A stretch of DNA of 64,000 nt, from NCBI RefSeq assembly GCF_037976825.1, contig NZ_CP150269.1, positions 5,531,501-5,595,500 of the forward strand, given 5' to 3'. Shown here one piece after another: positions 8,303 through 17,065 of the stretch (the stretch's first letter is position 1; every line of letters begins with the position of its first letter). Under the pieces are notes generated by a model. That model saw only the letters and a program-made list of their open reading frames with translations, searched no databases and was not told where the DNA came from. The translations under genes and the position numbers were made by a program. This DNA is from Paenibacillus sp. FSL K6-1330 (GTDB lineage Bacteria > Bacillota > Bacilli > Paenibacillales > Paenibacillaceae).

Positions 8303-8989
8303 CTATTTGCCTCGCTCTTCGTTTACAGCGTCCAATAAGATGCGCTCAATCTCTTGGTATCTCCGCTCCCTGGCATGCTGCAGGGGAGTTACGCCATTTC
8401 CGTCGGGAAGCCCAGCGTCCGCCCCATGCTCCAGCAGCAGCTTCACGATGCGCTGATAATGCTCACTGCCGTCACCGAGAATGACAGCCTCGAGCAGCGC
8501 GGTCCAGTTCAAGTTATTAATATGGTTCACATCGATGTCGGTCCGGGTCAGCAGCTCTTGAACAATCTCTACATGTCCGCGGTCGGAGGCCGGTATGAGA
8601 GCCGTCCCGCCAAAACGGTTGGTCAACGTCACATCCGCATCGGCTTCGATCGCCAACCGCAAAATTTCCATCATTCCTTCTGCACCGGCATACAAAAATA
8701 CATTATTTAGTTGCTTATCTCGAATATTGATATCAGCGCCAGCCTGGATCAAAGCCTCTACCGTTCCGACATGATTGTGGTAGGTTGCAGCCATTACCGC
8801 TGTTCTTCCCTGCTCATCCGTCGCATTGATGTTTGCGCCGGATTGAAGAAGCTGGCGTACTTGCTCCGTATTGCCTTGCTCGGCATATTCAATGAGTTCA
8901 TGATCCATATTCTGCACCTCTTCTTTCTCCAGATTAGGTTGACAGGCCGACAGGAGAAGGATCAATAGAATCGCTGATAAACGCAGCAC
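8303..8989 (-). CDS. Ankyrin-repeat lipoprotein
   Basis: A 228-residue protein beginning at GTG 8989 with AGGAGGG about 8 nt upstream. The signal peptide LRLSAILLILLLSA ends in lipobox LLSAC, lipidated Cys 16. The rest is about five ankyrin repeats, seen in the recurrent pattern LLQSGANINATDEQGRTAV, LIQAGADINIRD, and LLEHGADAGLPDGNGVTPL. It should be a surface-anchored protein-binding scaffold. It is the first gene of a two-gene unit with the amidohydrolase; a cytoplasmic enzyme next to an exported repeat protein is an odd combination. The function is otherwise unknown. Confidence 0.88.
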   Translation of the reverse strand: MLRLSAILLILLLSACQPNLEKEEVQNMDHELIEYAEQGNTEQVRQLLQSGANINATDEQGRTAVMAATYHNHVGTVEALIQAGADINIRDKQLNNVFLYAGAEGMMEILRLAIEADADVTLTNRFGGTALIPASDRGHVEIVQELLTRTDIDVNHINNLNWTALLEAVILGDGSEHYQRIVKLLLEHGADAGLPDGNGVTPLQHARERRYQEIERILLDAVNEERGK

Positions 8990-9046
8990 TCGATTCTCCC
9001 TCCTCTTTCTATCGTGTATATAGGTATGCTAACATGAGAGAGAACC

Positions 9047-9092
9047 ATATGAAAAATACTTAAAAAATTGAATTCACTAAGGTTTTTCATAT
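9047..9092. promoter_or_regulatory. Long inverted repeat in the divergent lysR promoter region
   Basis: ATATGAAAAA (9047-9056) and TTTTTCATAT (9083-9092) are perfect 10-bp arms separated by 26 nt, between the ankyrin-lipoprotein gene and lysR. The arrangement fits LysR regulators, which usually bind in such shared promoter regions. Confidence 0.55.
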
Positions 9093-9114
9093 ACAAGGAG
9101 GATTGTTTCAACCT

Positions 9115-9984
9115 ATGGACATCAGACAGCTCCGGTATTTTATTGCCATCGTGGAGGAAGGTACGATCTCGCTTGCCGCCAACCGGCTTCATATTTCCCA
9201 GCCGCCTCTCAGTCAGCAGCTGAAAGCGATGGAGGAAGAGCTCGGGTCCGTCTTGGTATATCGTAGAGGCAAGCGGCTCGAAATCACCGAATCAGGTAAA
9301 ACGCTGTATAAATATGCGCTCCAGATGACCCAGCTCATGGAAGAGGCCAAAGCCGAGGTTAAAGAGGTCGGGAACGGTGATAAGGGAGCACTGAGTCTTG
9401 GCATCAATACATTATCTTCGGTAGAACTGCCGTCATGGCTGCAGGAGTTCAAAGCAAGATATCCCCAAGTTTCATATAAAATTCAGCAGAACGAGTCGTA
9501 TCAGCTCTGTGAGCTCGTGAGAAACCGGTCGCTCGAATTAGCGATCGTCCGCCTGCCGCTCGAATTGGATGATTTCTCGATCCTTCATCTGCAGACGGAG
9601 CCTTTTTATATGCTCACCTCTGAGCCATCCATCGAACAAGAGATAACCCTCCCTCATATTGCGCAGTATCCGCTCATTCTGCCAAGCACGGAAGGGTTGG
9701 GCGTGTATTATACGATCCAGATGGCATTCTCGGAACAGAAACTCCAGCCGAACATCGCAGCCGAATGCTCCGACATTTCGCTGCTGCTGCGTTTGGTCGC
9801 TTCGGGTTTTGGCGTGGCGATCGTTCCCGAAACGCTGGTCAAGCAGCACTTGCCTGCTTCTGTTCATGCTTACAAAATCAAGGACACCCCGGCTGCGGCT
9901 TCCACAGCCTTGATCTGGCTGAGAGATCATCACGTCTCCAGAACGGCTCTGAACTTCATTGACTTGTTGACAAGTGCCCTATAA
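9115..9984 (+). CDS. LysR family transcriptional regulator
   Basis: A 289-residue LTTR. The N-terminal winged helix has MDIRQLRYFIAIVEEG and AANRLHISQPPLSQQLKAME (about residues 19-38), followed by a linker helix and a two-lobed substrate-binding domain (about residues 88-285). ATG 9115 gives the canonical MDIRQLRYF start; AAGGAGGA lies 13 nt upstream, while a TTG at 9103 sits too close to that SD. It is transcribed divergently from the ankyrin-lipoprotein/amidohydrolase unit and is the likely activator of that unit. The co-inducer is unknown. Confidence 0.93.
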   Translation: MDIRQLRYFIAIVEEGTISLAANRLHISQPPLSQQLKAMEEELGSVLVYRRGKRLEITESGKTLYKYALQMTQLMEEAKAEVKEVGNGDKGALSLGINTLSSVELPSWLQEFKARYPQVSYKIQQNESYQLCELVRNRSLELAIVRLPLELDDFSILHLQTEPFYMLTSEPSIEQEITLPHIAQYPLILPSTEGLGVYYTIQMAFSEQKLQPNIAAECSDISLLLRLVASGFGVAIVPETLVKQHLPASVHAYKIKDTPAAASTALIWLRDHHVSRTALNFIDLLTSAL

Positions 9985-10014
9985 CTACTTACTGCTTCCA
10001 TAATCGGCCCCTCA

Positions 10015-10051
10015 TAAAAAAGAAGACAGCGCTAATGAAAGCTCCGTCCTC
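10015..10051 (-). terminator. Terminator of the exporter operon
   Basis: Minus-strand arms at 10051-10040 and 10033-10022 pair over 11 of 12 positions, including three G-U pairs, with a short loop, and are followed by TTTTTT. It lies 20 nt after the stop codon at 10071. Confidence 0.7.
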
Positions 10052-10070
10052 TGGGAAGAATTTATAGCTG

Positions 10071-11921
10071 TTATCTTGTCCGATACAATGAACCGGCAGC
10101 CTCCTGCTCCTGCTTCTGTCCTTGGGAGTGAAGATACAGCTCTTCATAATACCCATGGGAGTCCAGCAGTTCCTGATGCGTGCCTTGCTCCACGATCCGG
10201 CCTTTGCTCATGACTAAAATCCGGTCTGCCCCCATGATGGTAGATAGGCGATGGGCAATGACTAGGGTCGTTCGCCCCTCGGCCACGAGTTGCAGCGCGT
10301 TCTGGATCAGCTGCTCCGTGTGTGAGTCCAGATTGGCGGTTGCTTCGTCAAGAATGAGAATCTTGGGCTGGAACACGATGATCCGGGCAAAGGAGATCAG
10401 CTGCCGCTCACCGGCGGACAAGCCGCTGCCCCGCTCCGACAACCGGGTATCATAGCCTTCCTTCATCCTCATGATGATCGAATCCGCACCGATAAAGCGG
10501 CAAGCCTCGATCACCCGCTCCCTCGAGATGGTCTCATCGAACAACCGTACATTGTCCAGTACCGTGCCGGAGTAGAGATACGGCTCCTGCTGAACAAGGC
10601 CTACCATCCGGTGCAGGTCAGACTGTGCCAGCTCCCTAATGTCGATTCCATCAATCCGAATGCTTCCTTCGTTCACATCATAGAAACGGCATAGGAGACT
10701 GATGAGTGAGCTTTTTCCCGCTCCGGTGGTTCCGACGATCCCGATCATCTCTCCGGGTTTGATATGGAGATCCAGGTCCTGAATGACCGGCGCCCCGCCT
10801 TCGTAACCGAACGTGATCCGGTCAAAGTCAACGCGTCCCTCAACTTTTGCTTTCTCAATAGTCACCGGCTTGCGTTGATCGGTAACCTCAGGCTGAATCG
10901 CCAGGAGGCCCCATATCCGGTTAATCGCCACCGTTGCCGATTGCAGCGTATTCCACTGCTGGGTGATCGTGTTAATCGGCTGGAAGAATAAACGGATATA
11001 CGTTATAAAGGCATACAGCACGCCGAACTCCAGCGTTGTCCCCAGGACGGCTTGTCCACCGAGCCATGTCACGAACGCAATCGCCAAGTTGTTCAATATT
11101 TCGTAGGAGCGGTTAAACAGCACATTCGTCCGGATCTCCCGAATATTGGCCTTGAAGTAAGAGCCGTTCCGTTCCTCGAACTGCTTCTCCTGCTCCTTCT
11201 GTTGATGGAAAACTTGAATCAGATTCATCCCCGAGAGATTCTCCGCCACAAAGGCCACCAGCCGGGATAACCTTGTTCTGGCCATCTGATAGGTGTGGCG
11301 CATATAACGCCGGAACGCAATGGCGATTCCTGCAATGATCGGCAGCAGGATCAAGCAGTATAAGGTCAGTGTGACATCCAGCTGGAACATCAAGACCAGA
11401 ATGAAGATCAAAGTGAATCCGTCGCGGAACAGGCTGAGCAGCACCTGGTTAAAAAACTGATTAATCGCTTCGGTATCACTGGATACATGCGTAATCAAGC
11501 TGCCGCTCGGCACTTTATCGAAATAAGACATCGACAGCTTGGATATATGGGCAAACAGCCGTTTGCGAATGCTCGCTACAATGCTCTGCCCCGCCTTTTG
11601 CAGCAAATTATTTTGCAAATAGGTGAACACCATACTGAGCAGCGATAACAAAAAATAAATGCCGCAAATGACCATCAGGCTCCGAAAATCGTTCTTGCCG
11701 ACCATCAGATTATCATCGATTGCGATTTTCATCAGGTACGGCTGCAGCAGCTCTGCCGATATGGCAATCAAGGTGCAGCCGATAAACCCGGCAAAGATCA
11801 GCCGATATTCCTTCATATAACCCGATAAAGCACGAAATGTGGATATATATTTGGGCTTGGACTGAGGGGCATTCAGATCCGCCTTCTGGTCCAGCTGCCA
11901 ATTGTTAATGGCCTGTGCCAT
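10071..11921 (-). CDS. ABC multidrug exporter half-transporter, canonical-site subunit (BmrD/YheH-like)
   Basis: A 616-residue type IV ABC exporter: six-helix transmembrane domain (about residues 35-340), then a nucleotide-binding domain with Walker A GTTGAGKSS (about residue 397), signature LSAGERQ (about 502) and Walker B ILILDEATANLD with the catalytic Glu (about 525). It overlaps the upstream partner by 17 nt. The pair, one subunit with canonical Glu and one with Asp at this position, matches heterodimeric exporters such as B. subtilis BmrC/BmrD. It should use ATP to expel drugs or lipids from the membrane. The exact substrate is unknown. Confidence 0.9.
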   Translation of the reverse strand: MAQAINNWQLDQKADLNAPQSKPKYISTFRALSGYMKEYRLIFAGFIGCTLIAISAELLQPYLMKIAIDDNLMVGKNDFRSLMVICGIYFLLSLLSMVFTYLQNNLLQKAGQSIVASIRKRLFAHISKLSMSYFDKVPSGSLITHVSSDTEAINQFFNQVLLSLFRDGFTLIFILVLMFQLDVTLTLYCLILLPIIAGIAIAFRRYMRHTYQMARTRLSRLVAFVAENLSGMNLIQVFHQQKEQEKQFEERNGSYFKANIREIRTNVLFNRSYEILNNLAIAFVTWLGGQAVLGTTLEFGVLYAFITYIRLFFQPINTITQQWNTLQSATVAINRIWGLLAIQPEVTDQRKPVTIEKAKVEGRVDFDRITFGYEGGAPVIQDLDLHIKPGEMIGIVGTTGAGKSSLISLLCRFYDVNEGSIRIDGIDIRELAQSDLHRMVGLVQQEPYLYSGTVLDNVRLFDETISRERVIEACRFIGADSIIMRMKEGYDTRLSERGSGLSAGERQLISFARIIVFQPKILILDEATANLDSHTEQLIQNALQLVAEGRTTLVIAHRLSTIMGADRILVMSKGRIVEQGTHQELLDSHGYYEELYLHSQGQKQEQEAAGSLYRTR

Positions 11922-13680
11922 GATGCTTCATCCCCTCTTCCTGAATGTCATGCAGCGTTCGGTACAGTCCGTCCTTCGACAGCAGTTCTTCATGCGTACC
12001 CCGCTGAACGATCTCTCCCTGATCCAGGACGATGATCTCATCGGCATGTTTCAATGCACTGATCCGGTGGGCAATAATGATCGTGGTCTTCCCAGCGCGG
12101 ATATCGCGAATCGTCTCCATAATTTCGGTCTCCGTCACCGCGTCGACGGCGCTTACGCTATCATCCAGAATGAGGATAGGTGCATCCTTAATCATCCCCC
12201 GTGCAAGGCTTGTCCGCTGCCGCTGTCCTCCGGACAGCGTAATGCCTCGCTCCCCAAGGCGGGTTTCGAACTTGTCCGGAAACTCCGCGATGTTGTCATA
12301 CACCCGTGCTTTTCGTGCCGCTTCCTCAACGACAGCCGGATCCGTGTCCCGTTTATAGAAGGCAATATTCTCGCGGATCGTCGAGCTGAACAGGAAGCCG
12401 TCCTGGGGAACATAGGCGATCCCTTCGCGCAGGCTTTTTAATGTAAGCTTCCGAATATCCACGCCCCCGATCAGCACTTTCCCCGGAGGCGGATCGTAGG
12501 TACGCAGCAGCAGCTTCATCAGCGTAGTCTTGCCGCTTCCCGTTCGGCCAATGATGCCCAGCGTCGATCCTGGCGGAACATCCAATTGAATGCCGCGCAG
12601 AACCTGTCTGTTCCCCTCCTCTTGACCATTCACATCATCATAGGAGAAGGATAAATCACGCACTTCGATGCCTGGAATCTCCTGATTCAGCGCCTTGGCG
12701 CCAGGCAGTTCCTTAATGTCGGCCTGCTTGCCAAGCAGGTCGTTCAATCGGTCAAGCGAAGCCCTCGCGCGCTGAACGACATTAATGACATTGCCAATCT
12801 GCTGCAGCGGATTCATCAGCATGCGGATGTAAAGCGTCAATGCGACAAAGTTTCCGACCGTAATGCGGCCCAGAATCGTCAGATAACCGCCGAATAAGAG
12901 GGCGATAATGAGTGAGGCGGCACCCAGAAACGGAATGATCGATTGAAAGAGCGATGACACGCGAACCAGCCGCAGCTGCTTGTCCCGGATGCGGTCCACC
13001 GTCGTCCCAAAGCGCCGCTTCATCGTGTCTTCCACCGCGAACTTCTTGGTGACACGGATCCCTCCAAACTGCTCCTCTGCGGATTCTGTCATCAAACCCA
13101 GCGCTTCCTGAACCTGCAGCGATCTTCTCCTGATAATCGGCCCGAGCCAAACGACAATTACCGGAATCAGCAGCAAGGGAGCGATGCTCGCAGCCACCAG
13201 ATACAGCGGTACATTCGTTATAAGCAGCATGACGATCGTGGAGACCAGAAGGATGGAGGAGTTTGCCGTCTGATTGATCCCCATCGAGATCGCTTCCCTT
13301 ACTGTCGTCACGTCATTCATGAAATAACTTAGCAGCTTGCCAACGCCATTCTTGGAATAAAATCGCTCACTGAGCCCCGTAAAGTGGACAAACAATCGGC
13401 GCCGGTTCATAAATTCGAAATACCGTCCCGTGTACATCACCAGAAACTGGCCGATGCCGCCGATGACGGCGAAGCCGACACCGATGCCCAGCAGCGTCCA
13501 ACTGTACTGCACGATACCGTCGACAGACAATAAACCATCCTTCAGTTCATCCGTGAAATTGCCCAACACCCTCGGGAAATTCACGTGAATGATGTTAGCA
13601 ACCAAATGGCAGCAAACCGACAATACATAAAACGGCCACGTCTTCCTGAAAAAATCTCCGAGTATTCGATGAGAGTCCAA
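11905..13680 (-). CDS. ABC multidrug exporter half-transporter, degenerate-site subunit (BmrC/YheI-like)
   Basis: A 591-residue exporter half: transmembrane domain about residues 15-320, Walker A GRTGSGKTT (about residue 378), signature LSGGQRQ (about 481), and Walker B ILILDDSVSAVD (about 500-511). Asp replaces the usual catalytic Glu, the hallmark of the non-hydrolytic site in heterodimers. The start is TTG 13680: an in-frame stop (TGA) lies only three codons upstream and no other start fits. In B. subtilis bmrCD is preceded by an attenuator leader gene. Here the upstream 190 nt holds two strong SD-like sequences (AGGAAGGAGG near 13798 and GGAAGGAGG near 13741) without a convincing leader gene. 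Confidence 0.9.
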   Translation of the reverse strand: MDSHRILGDFFRKTWPFYVLSVCCHLVANIIHVNFPRVLGNFTDELKDGLLSVDGIVQYSWTLLGIGVGFAVIGGIGQFLVMYTGRYFEFMNRRRLFVHFTGLSERFYSKNGVGKLLSYFMNDVTTVREAISMGINQTANSSILLVSTIVMLLITNVPLYLVAASIAPLLLIPVIVVWLGPIIRRRSLQVQEALGLMTESAEEQFGGIRVTKKFAVEDTMKRRFGTTVDRIRDKQLRLVRVSSLFQSIIPFLGAASLIIALLFGGYLTILGRITVGNFVALTLYIRMLMNPLQQIGNVINVVQRARASLDRLNDLLGKQADIKELPGAKALNQEIPGIEVRDLSFSYDDVNGQEEGNRQVLRGIQLDVPPGSTLGIIGRTGSGKTTLMKLLLRTYDPPPGKVLIGGVDIRKLTLKSLREGIAYVPQDGFLFSSTIRENIAFYKRDTDPAVVEEAARKARVYDNIAEFPDKFETRLGERGITLSGGQRQRTSLARGMIKDAPILILDDSVSAVDAVTETEIMETIRDIRAGKTTIIIAHRISALKHADEIIVLDQGEIVQRGTHEELLSKDGLYRTLHDIQEEGMKHHGTGH

Positions 13681-13880
13681 TGTCCCATATCACTTCCTGT
13701 CCCGTTGTTGGATTGATTAGTCCTTTACGTTTTCCTCCTTCCATACGTTTGCTGTGATACTCCCATATTAATAGGTTCTAGAAATAAATCGGTCCTCCTT
13801 CCTGAACGGCCATATGATTTATTCAAATTTAGACATACTAGAGTAACAATAATCGATGTAATTTCACTCCAATCATCTAA

Positions 13881-13917
13881 AGAAAAAAGCCGCAAACATC
13901 GGTCGCGACTTTTTTAA
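13881..13917. terminator. Bidirectional-looking terminator after helD
   Basis: AGCCGC (13888-13893) pairs with GCGACT (13905-13910), with A-runs and T-runs on both sides. On the minus strand the stem is followed by six T, ending the helD transcript; the exporter genes then need their own promoter in 13681-13880. Confidence 0.75.
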
Positions 13918-13971
13918 AAAGGTTTTCCTATGGATGACATGGATGACGCTATCCTGATTTTCGGCTCACGC

Positions 13972-16029
13972 TCACACGGCCAACCAAGGTGCCAGCTCGC
14001 CCGAATAGGTCAGCGATAGCTTATGCATGGCCCGGGTACAAGCAATGTAGAGTAAGCTTCGATCCATCTCGGAACGATAGTTTTCGGCGTCCGCAAAAGG
14101 AACGATAACCTGATCGAATTCCAGGCCCTTGGCCATATGGGCGAAGGTGATCGTAATCCCATCCTGAAAGCGGTCGCTGCTAAAATCGAGCAAATTTACG
14201 CTGCCCTCAAGCTCTCTGATGGACTCATACACCTGCCGGGCCTGTGAAGATGTTTTGCATAGGATCCCCATCGTCTGCATTCCGGAATCTAAAAAGTGAC
14301 GGCTAAGATCTTGTATGAACTCCAGTTCCTGCTGGGCGTCACGACACCGGATCACCTGCGGTTCTTCTCCATGCCGCTCCACGGGAATCATGGTGCTGCC
14401 CGGATGGATCCGCTTCGCAAGTCCCATAATCTCCAGCGTGGAGCGATAGCTTTTTAACAACTCAATCGTATCGGCATGTGGAAACACGCCCTTGATATCA
14501 TGCAGTGAAGTGGACGTATATACGTTGACCGACTGATTGCTGTCCCCAAGAATCGTTTTTTTGCACGAAAACCATCTAGAGAGCACGGCATATTGAATGG
14601 GTGTATAATCCTGCATTTCATCGACCAGCAGATGCTTCACCATATCGTATGACGTGCTTCCCTCCAAATACATATTGAGATACAGCAGCGGAAAAACGTC
14701 TGCATACTCGATCATTTTCCTTCCTTTCATGACAAACATGTCCGGTATGTTCCTATACGAGAAGAATTCCTTGTACATGCTGAGTGCATTTTGAGATTTG
14801 AACATTTTCTTGATCGCGGTTTTGACCTTTTTGGCTTCTGCCGCAGTCAGTCTCTCTCCATCCTCTGTACGAACCCGGCCTGACAGGATGGAGGCCGTCT
14901 TCTCCAAGCGCTGCCTGAGCGGCATGGTCATGATGCTAAGGTAAATGTCCCTGATCTCCGAAGCCAAAATACATACGCCCTTCAGCTGAATATCCGCAGG
15001 CAGGAGGAACTGCTCATCTGCATATTTCATATAAGCCTCCAGCTCGTGTACGAAGTGCATACTGGCCTTATACCGGATCCGTTCAATGACCTGCTCGTCA
15101 TGGGTGCTCACGATTTCGTTCACCTGTTCGGAGAAGGTCTGAAACTGACATAATCCACCCAGCTCTTTGGCAGCAAGCTCCTCCATCGTAACCTCCATGA
15201 TTTTCTCTTCGCCAAGCTCTGGCAGAACGTTGGATATATAATCGGAGAACACTTTATGGGGGGATATAATGAGCACGTTGCTGGAAGTCAAGGTCTCCTT
15301 ATGGCGGTACAATAGAAACGCTACCCTATGCAGAGCCACTGAGGTTTTGCCTGAGCCTGCCGCCCCCTGTATGATCATCTCATTTGCGGTTTCGTTTCGT
15401 ATGATGGCATTTTGCTCCTGCTGGATGGTAGCCACAATATTCTTCATCTTCTCGTCCGACGTGCTGCTGAGCTCCTTCTGCAGAACGTCGTCATTGATGT
15501 TCATGGCGCTCTCAATCATATATTCCATATGACCGTCTTTGATTTTGTACTGCCTTTTGACGGTAATTTCGCCTTGCATCCTGCCCATGGGCGCTTCATA
15601 CGACGCAGGACCGACATTGTAATCATAGAACAAGCTTGCCACCGGCGAGCGCCAATCATAGATGAAATGCTCCTGACTCCCTCCGTCCGTGAAAGAATGG
15701 ATGCCGATATAGTAAGCACCTTCTTCAATCGTTTCATTCGTTCGGAAATCCACCCTGCCAAAATACGGCGAGGCAAGTAGTTTGCGAATCTTTTGCAGCC
15801 TGGCCACCGTCTTCTCTCCCGTATCAATCGATAAGGAAATATCAACCCGGTTGGCCGCTCGTTCCGCCGCATCCAATTGGGCCATGTTCACCCACAGATA
15901 TTTCTTCGCTTCAATGATATCTTTGTACGAATCAGACACCTTCCCCTCTAACTCCTCCGATGCTCGATGAAGCTCCTTTAATACAAACTCTAGATACTCC
16001 CGCTCTGCGCTTTCGCTTGGATTCAGCAT
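13972..16029 (-). CDS. helD: HelD-like RNA polymerase-associated helicase (UvrD/Rep superfamily 1)
   Basis: A 685-residue protein with the HelD organisation. A helical N-terminal arm (residues 1-90) would reach into the RNA polymerase channel. Walker A GAAGSGKTS follows at about 219-227 (with the Q-motif-like ETANEMIIQ before it), then HLLVDEMQDYTPIQY at about 463-477, ILGDSNQSVN, and the C-terminal SF1 motifs ITFAHMAKGLEFDQVI and LYIACTRAMHKL. B. subtilis HelD (774 residues) recycles stalled RNA polymerase using ATP; HelD proteins in other bacteria can remove rifamycin. The ATG is preceded by GAGGGGG. It is a single gene between two exporter operons. The assignment is by motif and order; a generic UvrD-like helicase is the alternative. 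Confidence 0.85.
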   Translation of the reverse strand: MLNPSESAEREYLEFVLKELHRASEELEGKVSDSYKDIIEAKKYLWVNMAQLDAAERAANRVDISLSIDTGEKTVARLQKIRKLLASPYFGRVDFRTNETIEEGAYYIGIHSFTDGGSQEHFIYDWRSPVASLFYDYNVGPASYEAPMGRMQGEITVKRQYKIKDGHMEYMIESAMNINDDVLQKELSSTSDEKMKNIVATIQQEQNAIIRNETANEMIIQGAAGSGKTSVALHRVAFLLYRHKETLTSSNVLIISPHKVFSDYISNVLPELGEEKIMEVTMEELAAKELGGLCQFQTFSEQVNEIVSTHDEQVIERIRYKASMHFVHELEAYMKYADEQFLLPADIQLKGVCILASEIRDIYLSIMTMPLRQRLEKTASILSGRVRTEDGERLTAAEAKKVKTAIKKMFKSQNALSMYKEFFSYRNIPDMFVMKGRKMIEYADVFPLLYLNMYLEGSTSYDMVKHLLVDEMQDYTPIQYAVLSRWFSCKKTILGDSNQSVNVYTSTSLHDIKGVFPHADTIELLKSYRSTLEIMGLAKRIHPGSTMIPVERHGEEPQVIRCRDAQQELEFIQDLSRHFLDSGMQTMGILCKTSSQARQVYESIRELEGSVNLLDFSSDRFQDGITITFAHMAKGLEFDQVIVPFADAENYRSEMDRSLLYIACTRAMHKLSLTYSGELAPWLAV

Positions 16030-16185
16030 TCGTAAATTCCCCCTCTATGCTAAAGAATAGCTCTAAGTATAGGGGTTTCCCGAAAAAAATATAGACTTAT
16101 ACTTTCCGTTGTAGTATTGTGTATTTATCGTGGGTCCAAAAATAGCGATACGATTTACATCAACCATAATGACGATAAATAGATG

Positions 16186-16224
16186 AAAAACCAGGCTGCA
16201 TGCTCATGCAAACCTGGTTTTTTT
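16186..16224. terminator. Bidirectional terminator after the DrrAB-like operon
   Basis: AAAAACCAGG (16186-16195) and CCTGGTTTTT (16213-16222) form a 10-bp stem around a 17-nt loop, with T-runs in both directions. It follows the ABC-2 permease stop (16232). The rest of 16030-16231 holds the helD promoter region, in which I see no clear consensus promoter. Confidence 0.8.
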
Positions 16225-16231
16225 GTGCCTA

Positions 16232-17065
16232 TTACCGCTCGTTTTTTGTCTGGTACAGATACAGTGTAAGCGGGGTGAAAATAGCGATAAACAGCACGCT
16301 GACTCCAATTCCGGTCATAATCACAGGCATGGTTGCCGTGCCGTTCATCAGTCCCCTGACGGTGGCTGCCGCCATGCTGATCGGATTCAGATCGATGAGA
16401 ATGCCCGTCCATTTTGGCATCGTCGACGAATCCACCAGAATGTTGCTGGCGAACAGCAGCGGATATATCGCAATCATGCTGGACCCCGAAACCGTTTCCG
16501 GCCGTTTGGCCACGACGCCGATCAGCGCAAATATCCAGCTGACGCTGAATGCAAAAAATAGGATGAAAGCAATGGCGAGTACAATTTGGATGACGCTGCC
16601 CTCGGGGCGGAAGCCCAGCGCAAGCCCTGTACCCAGAGCAACGATAACGCCGACCGTATAGCGTAAACCATCCGTCAGGATGGAACCAAGCACGGAGGCG
16701 GGCTGCCAAAAGGGCAGCGTTCGAAAACGATTGTATACCCCTTTGGTAATATCCGAGCATATCGTGGTTCCGCTATACACCGTCATAGGAACGACTGTCA
16801 GGATTAGAATGCCGGGCAATAGGAATTGAATATAAGCCCCGGTTGACCCGGCCATGGCGCCGCCGAACAAGTAACTAAATATAAGCAGCAGCAAAACCGG
16901 CGACAGAACCGCGTCCATCACCAGACCAAATCCGTTATGCTTGGTATGCTGCCAGGTTCTCCACATAAAAATTCGAATTGCCATCAGGGCATTGGGAGGA
17001 TCGGTGTCGGCTTGGCGAACAGGCAGCACGCCGTCCTTATTCGCTGTATGTTGGCTCACACTCAT
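16232..17065 (-). CDS. ABC-2 type transporter permease (DrrB-like)
   Basis: A 277-residue membrane protein with about six hydrophobic segments. It has the ABC-2 pattern of a long first half (VLSPVLLLLIFSYLFGGAMA at about residues 50-70), a GILILTVVPMTVYSGTTICSDI segment after the second helix, and WTGILIDLNPISMAAATVRG before the last helices. Its start ATG overlaps the stop of the ATPase gene by 4 nt (ATGA), so translation is coupled. Together they form a drug or antibiotic exporter like the daunorubicin exporter DrrAB. The substrate is unknown. Confidence 0.9.
   Translation of the reverse strand: MSVSQHTANKDGVLPVRQADTDPPNALMAIRIFMWRTWQHTKHNGFGLVMDAVLSPVLLLLIFSYLFGGAMAGSTGAYIQFLLPGILILTVVPMTVYSGTTICSDITKGVYNRFRTLPFWQPASVLGSILTDGLRYTVGVIVALGTGLALGFRPEGSVIQIVLAIAFILFFAFSVSWIFALIGVVAKRPETVSGSSMIAIYPLLFASNILVDSSTMPKWTGILIDLNPISMAAATVRGLMNGTATMPVIMTGIGVSVLFIAIFTPLTLYLYQTKNER

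Noticed and set aside
13681..13880. A bmrB-type leader gene upstream of the BmrC-like subunit.
   Set aside because: Only frames of 5-13 codons exist and none is properly spaced from the two strong SDs, so no leader gene is annotated.
16030..16185. Rifamycin-associated element upstream of helD.
   Set aside because: No inverted repeat resembling that element is present in the upstream region.
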